Shown here: positions 40,401 through 48,225 of the stretch, one piece after another
Layout of the letters: the number at the start of each line of letters is the position of its first letter
How positions within the stretch are numbered: position 1 is the stretch's first letter
Assembly: GCA_037349105.1 (NCBI GenBank)
Contig: JAYJMM010000037.1
Location: 1,550,001-1,614,000, forward strand
Length of the DNA: 64,000 nucleotides
Source: Limnomonas spitsbergensis
Taxonomy: Eukaryota > Chlorophyta > Chlorophyceae > Chlamydomonadales
Direction of reading: 5' to 3'
Made by a program: the position numbers and the translations under genes
The notes under the pieces: generated by a model
Database searches by the model: none
Told to the model about the DNA's origin: nothing
What the model saw: only the letters and a program-made list of their open reading frames with translations

Positions 40401-43400
40401 GTGAGGGGCGTGAGAGTTAAGGAAACAGCGCAGCCTGGGCCGAAGCCACATCCGCGCCGTTACCGGATACCCTGGGCTTCATCGTGAACCTTAATGAACC
40501 TCTTACTTTCTGGTTGGCTTCAGTTGGATCTGCTTAGCCCCTCTACTTCAAGAAATAACAGGGGGGGAAAACCTTGTGCAGGTGGGCTTCAGCGGGACCC
40601 TGCTCTACGCATCGCCCTATCTGGTACGAGAGCTCAACGCGGACCCTGAAGCCAGCCGGCTGATTCGAGAGGGCAAGCTGGTCCTTATCCTCTGGGACCA
40701 TTTCAACGTGTACAATAAACAGGTCAGAAAATAAAATTGCTCCAGAGGGAAACGAATTGGTGCAAGGTCTTGCCTGTCTGGTACCTTCGGCAAAGGTGGA
40801 AACAAATGTGCAATTGCCGTGGCGGGTCTTTATCATCCTGGGCCACTTCATTGTGTGAAACAAACAGGTCGGGAAATAGCAAATCGTGTAGGACAGAGAA
40901 CGAGCTGGTGCAAGATTTTGCATATTTTGTACCTCGTAAGCTTCTTCTGCAAAAGGGAAGGCACATCTGTAGATGCCCAGCAGCTTGGCCTCAACCTTTG
41001 GGACCACTTTTGAGTGTAAAATAGGAAGGGCAGGCTTTGGAAAGGTCTAGTGGCTTTGGGAAGGTCTTTGGAAAGTTCTATCTGCGGCATTAAAGCTCTC
41101 CTGCCTCATCAAAAACAGTGCTGGGCAGGTGAAGAAGGCTTCATGAGAGTTTATCTGCGGCCCAAGCAGGCATGCTGCACCTTGACCTCATGGCCACAGG
41201 CTGGGGGACGTAGCTGAATTGTAGCTGATTGTAGCTGAAATCAAAAATTTGGTTATAGCTGAATCTTTATATAGTATTGATCAAGTTGGTGTTCCTGCTA
41301 CTTTCTACGGTGGTGAACTAGATGGTTTTTAAGCTTCAATGATCCGGCAACTGTTCACAAATATGCACGTCAAGCTCAATTAGGTGAATTTTTCGAATTT
41401 GACCTTTTCAATGTGCCACGCCTATGTATCTGCCTTTGTATCTGCCGAGGCAGTATCAGTCCACCCTCACTCTCTGCATCCATTTCAACTTCACGCTTCA
41501 CACTTCATACACTCAAAATCCACCCTTTATGCTGCATACTGATTACGTCATTTTTCAAAGGGCTGTTTGTGTGACTTGGATCACCAGTTTATTTACATCC
41601 ACTCCATCACTCACATTTCGTTCTTGCCACTTTTATCTTCACACTGTGCAGGGCTATTCAGATGCGTTGGATCATCGCTTTGTGTACAACCACGCGATAT
41701 TTGCGTTCAAACCGTTTAAGAAGACCGCCCTCATGGTTTCAGACGCGGACGAGTTCTTTGTGCTGCAGGTGAGAGACCGGGCCAGAGGTGGGGGATACCA
41801 GTGTCATTTAAGTGCAATTCAGCTACGTGTCAGCTACGATTCAGCCTCAATTCAGCTACATCACAGACTGTGACCAGGAGAGCCTGGTACAGCAGACCTT
41901 GAAGCATGGGGCTCCAGCCGTAGGATGGTCATGCTTTGGTCCCCAGTGCCTTGCTGGTGTCTACGCACTTTCAAACTAAGTCAGGCGTCTTCCCTTGGAG
42001 GAAAGGTTTGAACATCAGTTTAAAGCTCGCGGCATCAGAAGGTTAACCTTCATAACCTTCACCCACTCATTTCAGCCTTGTAGCCTTTATCCCTAACGTC
42101 CACCCTCGTAACAATTTAGCCTTATTCAGCGTCCACACCTTTACCCTAACATTCAGCTTCCACACTCCACCTTAATCCTAACATTCAGCTTCCTCACTCC
42201 CCCTGAACCCTAACATTCAGCGTCCTCCCTCTCCCTGAACCCTAACATTCAGCGTCCTCCCTGCCCTGACCAGTGAACCCTAACATCTAGCGGCCTCCCT
42301 TAACCTTCACCCTAACATTCAGCTGCCCCCCCTCCTGACCGGTGAACCCTAACATCTAGCGGCCTCCCTTAACCTTAACCCTAACATTCAGCTTCCTCAC
42401 TCCCCCTGAACCCTAACATTCAGCTTCCCCCCTCCCCCTGACCAGTGAACCCTATCATCTAGCGTCCTCCCTTTACCTTAATCCTAGCAGTCAGCTTCCT
42501 CACTCCCCCTGAACCCTAACATATAGCTTCCACCCTCCACCTGACCCTGAACCCTACAATTCAACTTCCTCCCTCCCTTACCCCTGATGTTCAGCTCCCT
42601 TCCTCCCCCTTACCCCTTACATTCGATTTCCTCCCTCCCCCCTGAACCCTAACATTCAGCCCCCCCCCCTATTACCCTGAACCCTTAGCCCCCTGTCAGG
42701 ACTGTGCAGCAGCTGGTTCGGAAACGCTCCTGCATGGAATTCGACCGCAAGCCACACTCCGGCTCCAAGAGCTGGGTCACGATTGCAATGAAGCGGTACA
42801 ACTTCCGCAGCACAGTCTCGGAGCTGGGACGCTCAAAGGGGGTTACCGGGGAAAAACCCCCACTTGAGCCAGAGGTATTCATGTGGAAGGTGAGTGGGGC
42901 TGTGAGGAAGGTGTTATGTGTACTGGAAGTGTACTTCAGCTAAAACTTCCAGTAAAACTTCCAGCTACAGACTCAGCTACAACTTAAGCTACAACTACAG
43001 CGTCAGCTACAACTTCAGCCACAACTTCAGCTACAGCTTCAGCTACAACTTCCACAACACCGCCGCGGAACTTAGGCGCTGCGAGATGAAAGTGGAGGAA
43101 GCCTTGCCCAAGGTCCCAATTGTCCCAGCAGTGGCCGCCCGGGCCCCCCTCCCCCGTGAATGGTAGCCTGGTGCGCACTTCAATAAATGCTGACAGACAC
43201 CTGCTACCTTCCACACATTTTGGGATTTGAATCAAATAATCTTGACGTTTGAATCAACCCTACTATGTGAATTGAGCCGGAATTCAACGGTTGACCCTCA
43301 AACATGAATCGAAATCCTGGCAGGTGAATGAGCTCCCTGGCTACTTGACGTTTAGATCTGATCCCTGGTCATTGGATGCAAACCCCTGATGCAAACCCTG

Positions 43401-46400
43401 ATATTTGAATCCAGGCTTGACATGTGAATCAAAACCCTGGCATTTTCATATGATCCCTGTCATTAGGATACAAACCAGGGGGGGTAAAAACATTTTTTTC
43501 ATTATAAATCTGACTTCCTGGCATTGGAATATAATGATATAAGTAGTATTAAAATCTGAATGTCCCCCCCTGAATCTGCCTCTTTCCTCCTGTTCAGCAT
43601 GCAAGGCAAATCCAGGATTGCCGCCCTCATACATACCTTACGCCTGGCATGAGTGACATGGCAACCACGAGCTTGATATCTGAAAGATATCCCCTTCAGC
43701 TGCCTCTCTCCTTCACTTCAGCATGCAAAGCAGACTCTGGGGATCAGCCCCCTACAGACTTAAACCATGGCATGAGTGATTAGTTGGCGTTTAAATCACA
43801 AGCATGATATTTGAATGAAATCCCCTACATCTGCCCCCATTCTCCTGTTCAGCGTGCAAAGCAGACTTTGGAGTGCAGCCCCCTACAAACCTATACTATG
43901 GTGGGCGAGCGCAAGAATGGGAAGGTACGGGAAGGTATGGGTAGGGCAGGTCAGGGAAGGCAGGAGGAAGTTGATGCCTCGGTTCCGAGTGAAACAGTCA
44001 ATGGACGAATTTTGATGCTGACACTGAGTACAAAGCTGAGACTGAATTCGAAAGCGGAAGGTGCATGCTCTGTGGCATCTCATGTTTCCGGTCTGGATTT
44101 GATTTTGCGGTGGGGGCAATCGAATCAAACGGATTTCATGCTTTTTATCTGTCACTGCCATTTGGCCAATTACGTCCTTCGTGGCCTGGCTTGAAATTTG
44201 AATTTTCAAATTTGAATTTCGCATTGAATGTGCAGGTGCTTGTCGGGCCGGAGGGTACGTATGGCGGCCGCCTCGCATTCTTCAATATCCACAACGCCAA
44301 AACAGGAGACGACTTGTCAGTCAAGGTAGGAATACAGCTAACGTCAGGTTTCAAAAACCCAGGGAAAAAGTGACAAACGCCTACCAAGCCTCAGGGTCGT
44401 ATTCCAGGTGCTGTAACACTCCGTCGCCTTTCAGATGCTGTAACAATGTAGCCTGCACGCCTCCATGGGTACCTAAACCTGTACGCTTGTCTCGCACGCA
44501 TGTAGAACCTTTTGTCCTATTGGCATGCTCGCTGCCGCGTACTGGCTTGTCGTTACCAGCATTAGCCGGGCTCTCTGTTCCAGTTGCCATTCCATGAACG
44601 TTTTACCGGGGGCCCAGCATTTCAAGCCTCAACATATTTGTCGAGGCTCCTTTAGCTTCCTCAGCACTGCTGATTCTAGGGTGCTTAACCTACACGTCAT
44701 CCACACTTCATCCACACTTCATCTACACGTCATGTACGACCTGACAACGGTTATCTACTTGTAATCTACGGTAACAGCGCAGATGTGGCTTTGGCCCAGG
44801 CTGCCCTGTTTCCTTAACTCTCACGCCTCCCACGGGGCGTAGCTTTCTTTCTTTCTTACGACCTGGCCTACGATCTGGCCTACGGCCGACAGGGCTGCCT
44901 ACGATCTGGCCTACGGCCGACAGGGCTTGGTGCAGCAGGACCTGGCCTACAATCTGGCCTACGGCCGACAGGGCTTGGTGCAGCAGGACCTGCTGCTGGC
45001 ACCACCAGCTGTAGGCCAGTCAAGTTTGATTCCCAATGGGCCCAATGGTGGACGCCCGGTAGAACCCCAAAGTAGGTATAGTGCGCACTGACAAAAACAA
45101 TACTTCACGGTTAGGCCATTCAGATTTTCTCCGCCAATCAAACTGGACCTCCTGGAACCTGCTGTTGTTATAGAGTTGACGCAACCTCCCACAGCCTTTT
45201 GCGAAAGGGCCAGGCAGAGCGAACCGGGGAGAAACCAGAAAACGAGGAATAAGACAGGCACCAGATACCAAACCAAATCACCAGTAACAGAAACAATAGA
45301 CGACACACAAACAACAGACGGCACACGAACAACCTGTTGCCAATGCCAAACCTGCATAGTCTTGTAAGCTAGCATGCACCCGGCCCAGCCAGCTATGACT
45401 GACAATCCTCAGCAGCAGGAATCCTTGCACCAGGAATGCACCAATGGGTCCTGAGGGAGGGAAGACACGGAGCCCAGCTCTAAACCCTAAACCCTAAACC
45501 ACACTTTTCCAGGTCAGACCCTGTGCCGTACCAGCAGCAGGGAGCTGTGTCCTCCCTCTCTCCGGATGGGTCGCCACCTTTCCTGCCTATACTACATACT
45601 TGCAAAGTAAAGGGTACGGGGCCTCACCGCATCGACTACAGTATATATTTGTCGACTATAGTCAGCTGGAGTCCGTGCATGGCCTCCTGGAGCCTCCGGT
45701 ACTGTTGCAGTCGAGCTTCATAAAGCCCGTGCATGTGGCCAGGGGGCTCAGGTCTTTCACTCCGGTAAAGGGTTCAAGGAGGAAGCTGCCGCCATGCCCC
45801 CCCCCCCCATGGAATCTGTCTTTGTCATCACACATGAGTGAAACTCAGCTGCAGAATATCTTGAACCAGAAAAAAAATAGAAAAAAAATATGGGTCGCCA
45901 CCGGAGTCATGAAATTGGATCCACCTGGCTTGCAGCGTTTCTTTTTCGTGACTCAGCTACATGTCAGCTACATCCCGGCCCCTGGCCGGAGGCCCCGTTT
46001 GTGGCCAGCCATGCTGCTTTGGCCACCAGTTGTAGGCCGGACTAGGTTTGGTCCCAATCGGGCCTTTGGCAGCCGCGGAGCTGCCTGCGTAGGGTGGGCA
46101 CGTAGCCGGAAAAAGAATCACTGCTGACGTCATGTGCTTTACAGTCCCTACCTCCCATGATGTTACACCTCTGGGCCCTGCTCAAAAAGAAAAGATCTCA
46201 TTGAGGGCAAAGCTATTATACGATTAAAAATATGCAGAATCTTAACCGAAGGCATAAGCCTAAGAATTAAATTATATGATGTTGATCTTAAATTTTAAAT
46301 AACAGAAAAACTCCAAAATTATTCAGCCCAGCAATGTCAACAAGAAAAGTCTGCTAGAGAACGCAAGAGAGTAGATAAACCCGGTTTAATGTAATTGGCA

Positions 46401-47903
46401 ATTCCTACCTCCAATGGCATAAGAATCTGCTGTTCTGGCCCATTCTGAGCTGCTGGTCTGGCTTTTTCTGAGACGCTGTTCTAGCCCATTCTAAAATGCT
46501 GTTCTTTCCCACTCTGAGATGCTGATCTGGCTAACCCAGAAACGATTCTGGGCGGCGAGACATACCTGACTGTGACAACCTTTATCCATAAACCCGGACC
46601 CAAAGGTTTCATCTTTCGGGTCCAGGGTTGCGAATATAAAAACGTCTGTGCTCCAGAATCGTCACTTCAATAGTGGCCAGAGTTCAGAAGTTAGGGGTCA
46701 GGGCTTACACCCTAAACCAGTCACTTCGACATTGACGATCCTGGAGGGCAACGGCATTCAAATTTGCAGCAGGGGTTGACAAGTTTACAGATGTGTCCAG
46801 TCTCTGGTGGGGCATGAAGTGGTGTGTGATGGGATTTGCAGCAGATTTACAGATGTCTGCAGTGTCTGCAGGGCGTGATGTGGTGTATGGTGGGGTCTGT
46901 GCCCACCAATGAGCAATCTGCGTTTCTGCATATACTACAATCGGTACCTCCATAGTTAGGGTTTAGGGAGGAAGCTGCCGCCATGAAAACCCCCCATGGA
47001 CATTGCCGTCATGACACATGTGAGAAACTTTTTGCATGAAGAAAATCTGTATCATAAACACATGGTTTAGACGGAACAATCACCCCGATCACATGGATGC
47101 TTGGATAAATGGGATCTGTGATTGTGGTTTAGGGGTAACGGTAGAGTCATAACGGTTTAGATCCCTGAAACCTGAACCTGGATACATGGGATCTGTGATT
47201 GCTTGACCGCCTCCTGACCCCAGGGTTTATGTGCCCATAAATGAACAACCCGCACTCTGATCCCATGGACGCCTGGATAAATGGGATCTGTGGACAGGGT
47301 TTAGGGGTAAAGGTGTAGGGTCTACGGGTTATTTAGATCCCTTGAACCCTAAACCTGGACACTTGGGATCTGTGACAATGGATTGCTTGACCGCCTCCTG
47401 ATCCTATGGGATCTGTGATTCTGGAGGTATGAACAATACCAGCACCCGGACCTCATGGATACCAAATAGAGGGCATCTGTGATTTGGGATGAAATAATGA
47501 CCCCCTGACCCCATGGATCCTCAGGACGACGCCTCCGGCAAGAACAGCGCAAACGAGCAGTGTGCTTTCCTGATGCACGTAGCCAACATGTGGACGGGCA
47601 GGTGCGCGGGGACCTTCAGCTGCGACTATGCTCATGGATAGAAGGATAGTCTACTGGCCTACTCTGTACCTTGATGTCGACTTCATTAGGTACCGGTATC
47701 TGTCGTTCAATCTATCTGTATATTTGATTTTTCCACTCTCCCCCACCGGTTGCACCAGGTTCCCCCTGAATGAATTCCAGGAGCGGAAGGGGCTGAAGTG
47801 GAGCTGGCTGCTGCCAGATGTGAGCGATAACGCACAGGCATACGAGCGGCGGTGCCTGCAGCACGGTGACATCAGCGGAAACACCTCCGGCGAACACTCC
47901 TGA
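29070..47903 (+). CDS. GT92/DUF23-like glycosyltransferase gene, about 19 exons
   Basis: Exons from splice sites and phase: 29070-29174, 30272-30394, 31104-31190, 31351-31469, 31835-31980, 32710-32806, 35736-35852, 36863-37004, 38115-38210, 39153-39269, 40253-40330, 40582-40722, 41652-41768, 42710-42889, 43853-43924, 44236-44325, 45513-45764, 47525-47601, 47759-47903 (TGA). From 31351 on every phase matches and the total is 1986 nt, 661 aa plus stop. The C-terminal half fits family 92 glycosyltransferases (GT-A fold). [11 protein letters not shown] resembles the family's HF-Y-YDN region, and SDADEFF is the metal-binding DxD-type motif. KVLVGPEG...NIHNAK and [10 protein letters not shown] match the later KxIVxP...H and H-Y segments. 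Expected role: transfer of a sugar (galactose in characterised members) in the secretory pathway. The first half is not recognised. The start codon is not found and probably lies upstream of 29070. Confidence 0.7.
30372..30745 (+). repeat. Minisatellite copying an exon end and its 5' splice site
   Basis: Five units of 70-80 bp. Each has GTCAGAACGCCACTGTCAGC, a variant of TGTG|gtgagg, and a CCCTAAA run. The first unit is the real end of exon 30272-30394. Confidence 0.85.
31500..31745. repeat. 20-bp tandem repeat GGTTGCATTTGGCTAGATCT
   Basis: About 12 imperfect copies in the intron between exons 31351 and 31835. Confidence 0.85.
31835..32806 (+). CDS. Exons 31835-31980 and 32710-32806
   Basis: First exon: acceptor ctggccgcag, encodes [20 protein letters not shown]. 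Second: acceptor gttccag, encodes [20 protein letters not shown] and [12 protein letters not shown], donor gtatgt. The sequons NST (twice) and NIT are potential N-glycosylation sites, consistent with a luminal protein. Phases join exactly. Confidence 0.7.
32090..32320. repeat. About 20-bp tandem repeat CTCATCGTTATTTACCTATT
   Basis: Roughly ten imperfect copies within an intron of the GT92-like gene. Confidence 0.85.
32378..32466 (+). mobile_element. Short SINE-like element, copy 2 (diverged)
   Basis: GAACGAAAGAAAGTAAGGCC, AAGGAAACAATGCGGC and CGAGGCCTCGTCCGCGCCG keep the order of the family, but the hairpin arms have changed (GGCCCGCAGGGGCC). An older copy. Confidence 0.6.
33258..33515. repeat. 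10-bp tandem repeat ATCAGTCAGG
   Basis: About 25 copies with variants (ATCAGCCAGG, ATCAGTCAGA). Intronic. Confidence 0.95.
34107..34406 (+). CDS. Small ORF with signal-peptide-like start inside an intron
   Basis: 99 codons beginning [20 protein letters not shown] with an Ala-Ser-Ala type cleavage site (HSPASAS), then [20 protein letters not shown]. It lies on the same strand in the 2.9-kb intron between 32806 and 35736, in repeat-poor sequence unlike its surroundings. A second protein-like frame overlaps its end (34400-34566), so it could be a frameshifted or spliced small gene, an alternative first exon, or chance. Confidence 0.35.
   Translation: MAMIRAHLRLFLAFAASALLLVHSPASASLSSIAGAAATQDDTASLAPRGYFTTEEFGVSHVILSGAIPGLNGGPTEQIMLHAFISGRSVAPACPRPSV
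34920..35014 (+). mobile_element. Short SINE-like element, copy 3
   Basis: Family features intact (GAAAGCTACGCCCTGTGGGG, GAGCAGCCTGGGCC, CGTTGTTACC), flanked by the direct repeat CCATGATA at 34912-34919 and 35015-35022. Confidence 0.8.
35262..35670. repeat. GGCT-rich tetranucleotide and 70-bp compound repeat
   Basis: Runs of GGCT/GGTT embedded in four larger units containing TTAGCTGTCTGTCTGTCTAC and AAGCTGAACGGCTAAGTGG. Ends just before exon 35736. Confidence 0.9.
35736..37004 (+). CDS. Exons 35736-35852 and 36863-37004
   Basis: [20 protein letters not shown] followed by [11 protein letters not shown]; then [20 protein letters not shown] and [14 protein letters not shown]|gtgagt. Donor and acceptor phases fit (AG|G). 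The pattern of the first exon (a hydrophobic strand, then ISGWG) resembles one coil of a beta-helix, as in GH28/GH49-type enzymes, but that is weak evidence. Confidence 0.65.
36130..36345. repeat. 13-bp tandem repeat GGTGCAGGTGGAT
   Basis: About 14 copies with variants; intronic. His-rich antisense frames here are artefacts. Confidence 0.9.
36723..36862 (+). pseudogene. Duplicate copy of exon 36863
   Basis: After a good acceptor (ctgccacgag) the sequence encodes [14 protein letters not shown], plainly a copy of the next exon's [14 protein letters not shown], but with no clear donor. It may be a dead duplicate or a mutually exclusive exon. Confidence 0.6.
36968..37345 (+). repeat. Four copies of an exon end plus donor region
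   Basis: The end of exon 36863-37004 (GGCAGCATTCAAAGG, GCCATGCATCGAT) with the following intron start (TCGGATCCCCTCTGCGCTTC) recurs at about 37050, 37195 and 37277. Only the first keeps a usable donor. Confidence 0.8.
38115..39269 (+). CDS. Exons 38115-38210 and 39153-39269
   Basis: Both phase 0. First: [20 protein letters not shown] and [12 protein letters not shown]|gtgtgc. Second: [20 protein letters not shown] and [12 protein letters not shown]|gtgagc. The second looks like the first strand-helix of a GT-A fold, placed before the catalytic exons. Confidence 0.7.
38622..39003. repeat. 8-bp tandem array TTGATCCA
   Basis: About 48 nearly perfect copies, with three variants (GATCCGTT twice, CCAATGAT once). 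An 8-bp unit gives a 24-bp coding period, so the antisense frames with MDQWINGS repeats are artefacts. Confidence 0.98.
40085..40200. repeat. Imperfect CCGTACCGTTTGA repeats
   Basis: Short tandem copies of ACCGTACCGTTTGACCGTAC just before exon 40253. Confidence 0.75.
40253..40722 (+). CDS. Exons 40253-40330 and 40582-40722
   Basis: First: [20 protein letters not shown]. Second: [20 protein letters not shown] and ends [13 protein letters not shown]|gtcaga. The latter matches the HF-x-Y-(D/N)N region near the start of the GT92 domain. The SINE-like copy at 40376 lies in the intron between them. Confidence 0.75.
40376..40464 (+). mobile_element. Short SINE-like element, copy 4
   Basis: (GAAA)n, GCTACGCCCCGTGAGGGGCG hairpin, CGCAGCCTGGGCCGAAGCC, CGCGCCGTTACC. 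A short possible target repeat (CCCTGG) lies at 40370-40375 and 40470-40475. Confidence 0.8.
40680..41015 (+). repeat. Triplicated exon end plus 5' splice site
   Basis: The end of exon 40582-40722 (CTCTGGGACCATTTCAACGT to AACAG|gtcaga) recurs at about 40826-40868 (ending AAACAG|gtcggg, with a stop) and 40985-41025 (TTTGGGACCACTTTTGAGTG). The copies are about 150 bp apart and carry the intron start with them. Confidence 0.85.
41652..41768 (+). CDS. Catalytic-core exon with DxDEF motif
   Basis: 39 codons, [20 protein letters not shown] then [19 protein letters not shown], donor gtgaga. In GT92/GT2-type enzymes the corresponding segment (Cys/aromatic-rich helix, then hydrophobic strand, then D-x-D-E-F) binds the nucleotide-sugar metal ion. 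This is the strongest family evidence in the gene. Confidence 0.8.
42050..42695. repeat. Imperfect CCCTAACATTCAGC minisatellite
   Basis: About 18 units of 30-36 bp with CCTAACATTCAGCTTCC and pyrimidine-rich spacers, filling the intron before exon 42710. Confidence 0.9.
42710..44325 (+). CDS. Exons 42710-42889, 43853-43924, 44236-44325
   Basis: [20 protein letters not shown] and [13 protein letters not shown]; then [20 protein letters not shown]; then [20 protein letters not shown]. All phase 0. The run R-x(n)-GK|VLVGPEG...IHNAK corresponds to the GT92 K-x-I-V-x-P...H region. Confidence 0.75.
42955..43070. repeat. CAGCTACAACTT short repeats
   Basis: About 8 copies of a 12-bp unit (AGCTACAACTTC) in the intron after exon 42710-42889. 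Confidence 0.85.
43590..43852 (+). repeat. Two decayed copies of exon 43853
   Basis: At about 43597 and 43720, CTCCTGTTCAGCATGCAAGG and CTTCAGCATGCAAAGCAGAC copy the acceptor and start of exon 43853 (TTCAG|CGTGCAAAGCAGACTTTG), followed by remnants of CCCCCTACAxACxTAxxCCATG. Confidence 0.8.
44768..44857 (-). mobile_element. Short SINE-like element, copy 5 (reverse)
   Basis: Reverse orientation: GGTAACAGCGCAGATGTGGC, CCCAGGCTGCCCTG, CACGCCTCCCACGGGGCGTA and a (CTTT)n end. Lies in the intron after exon 44236-44325. Confidence 0.8.
44868..44995. repeat. Short tandem repeat CCTGGCCTACGATCTGGCC
   Basis: Three overlapping copies of a 38- to 60-bp unit with TACGGCCGACAGGGCTTGGT. Confidence 0.8.
45513..45764 (+). 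CDS. Exon 45513-45764 of the GT92-like gene
   Basis: Acceptor acttttccag, open in phase 0 to ACTCCG|gtaaag. It encodes [20 protein letters not shown] and [20 protein letters not shown]. It fills the phase between neighbours, but other internal splice choices are possible. Confidence 0.5.
45985..46125 (+). repeat. Dispersed repeat family 3, + copy
   Basis: About 140 bp: CCGGAGGCCCCGTTTGTGGC, GGCCACCAGTTGTAGGCCGG, then GCAGCCGCGG and GTAGCCGGAAAAAGAATCAC. A reverse copy lies at 57336-57483; shorter relatives at about 5030, 5640, 41890 and 45000. Confidence 0.75.
46155..46195 (-). repeat. Dispersed repeat family 2, copy d (partial)
   Basis: GATGTTACACCTCTGGGCCC TGCTCAAAAAGA only. Confidence 0.7.
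47525..47903 (+). CDS. Last two exons of the GT92-like gene
   Basis: 47525-47601 ([19 protein letters not shown], phase 2) and 47759-47903 ([20 protein letters not shown], ending GNTSGEHS and TGA). The H-x-x-N-x-W segment corresponds to the family's conserved histidine near the C terminus. Confidence 0.75.
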
Positions 47904-48165
47904 GCAAAGCACCCGGCCTCCGGCGAACACTCCTGAGCAAAGCAACCGGCCTCCAGCAAGCACTCCTGAGCAGCGCACCCGGCGGGCAAGGAGGAGCAGT
48001 TTGCATGTCCAGCACTGCATCATCAGTGGGGGAGCATAACGGTGCCTGCAGCACGGTGACATCAGCAGGAACACCTCTGGCGAGCACTCCTGAGCAGCGC
48101 ACCCGGCGGGCAAGGAGGAGCAGTTTGCATGTCCACCACTGCATCATCAGTGGGGGAGTGCGTGA
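47862..48165 (+). repeat. Tandem copies of the gene's C-terminal end
   Basis: GTGCCTGCAGCACGGTGACA and CGGCGAACACTCCTGAGCA from the last exon recur: three short copies of the stop region to 47975, then a roughly 150-bp duplication (47850-48000 and 48040-48155). Confidence 0.85.
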
Positions 48166-48225
48166 GGCCAGCTTCCTACAGCCGCCTCCGGCTGCCTTTG
48201 GTCCTTGCATTTGTTTTGATTGCAG

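Larger units (their letters stand above)
45776..47030. repeat. Duplicated intron-start segment
   Basis: GAGGAAGCTGCCGCCATG with CCCCCATGGA and CACATGxGxGAAAC occurs at 45776-45845 and again at about 46970-47032. An imperfect copy of ACTACAATCGGTAC lies before the second. Confidence 0.65.
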
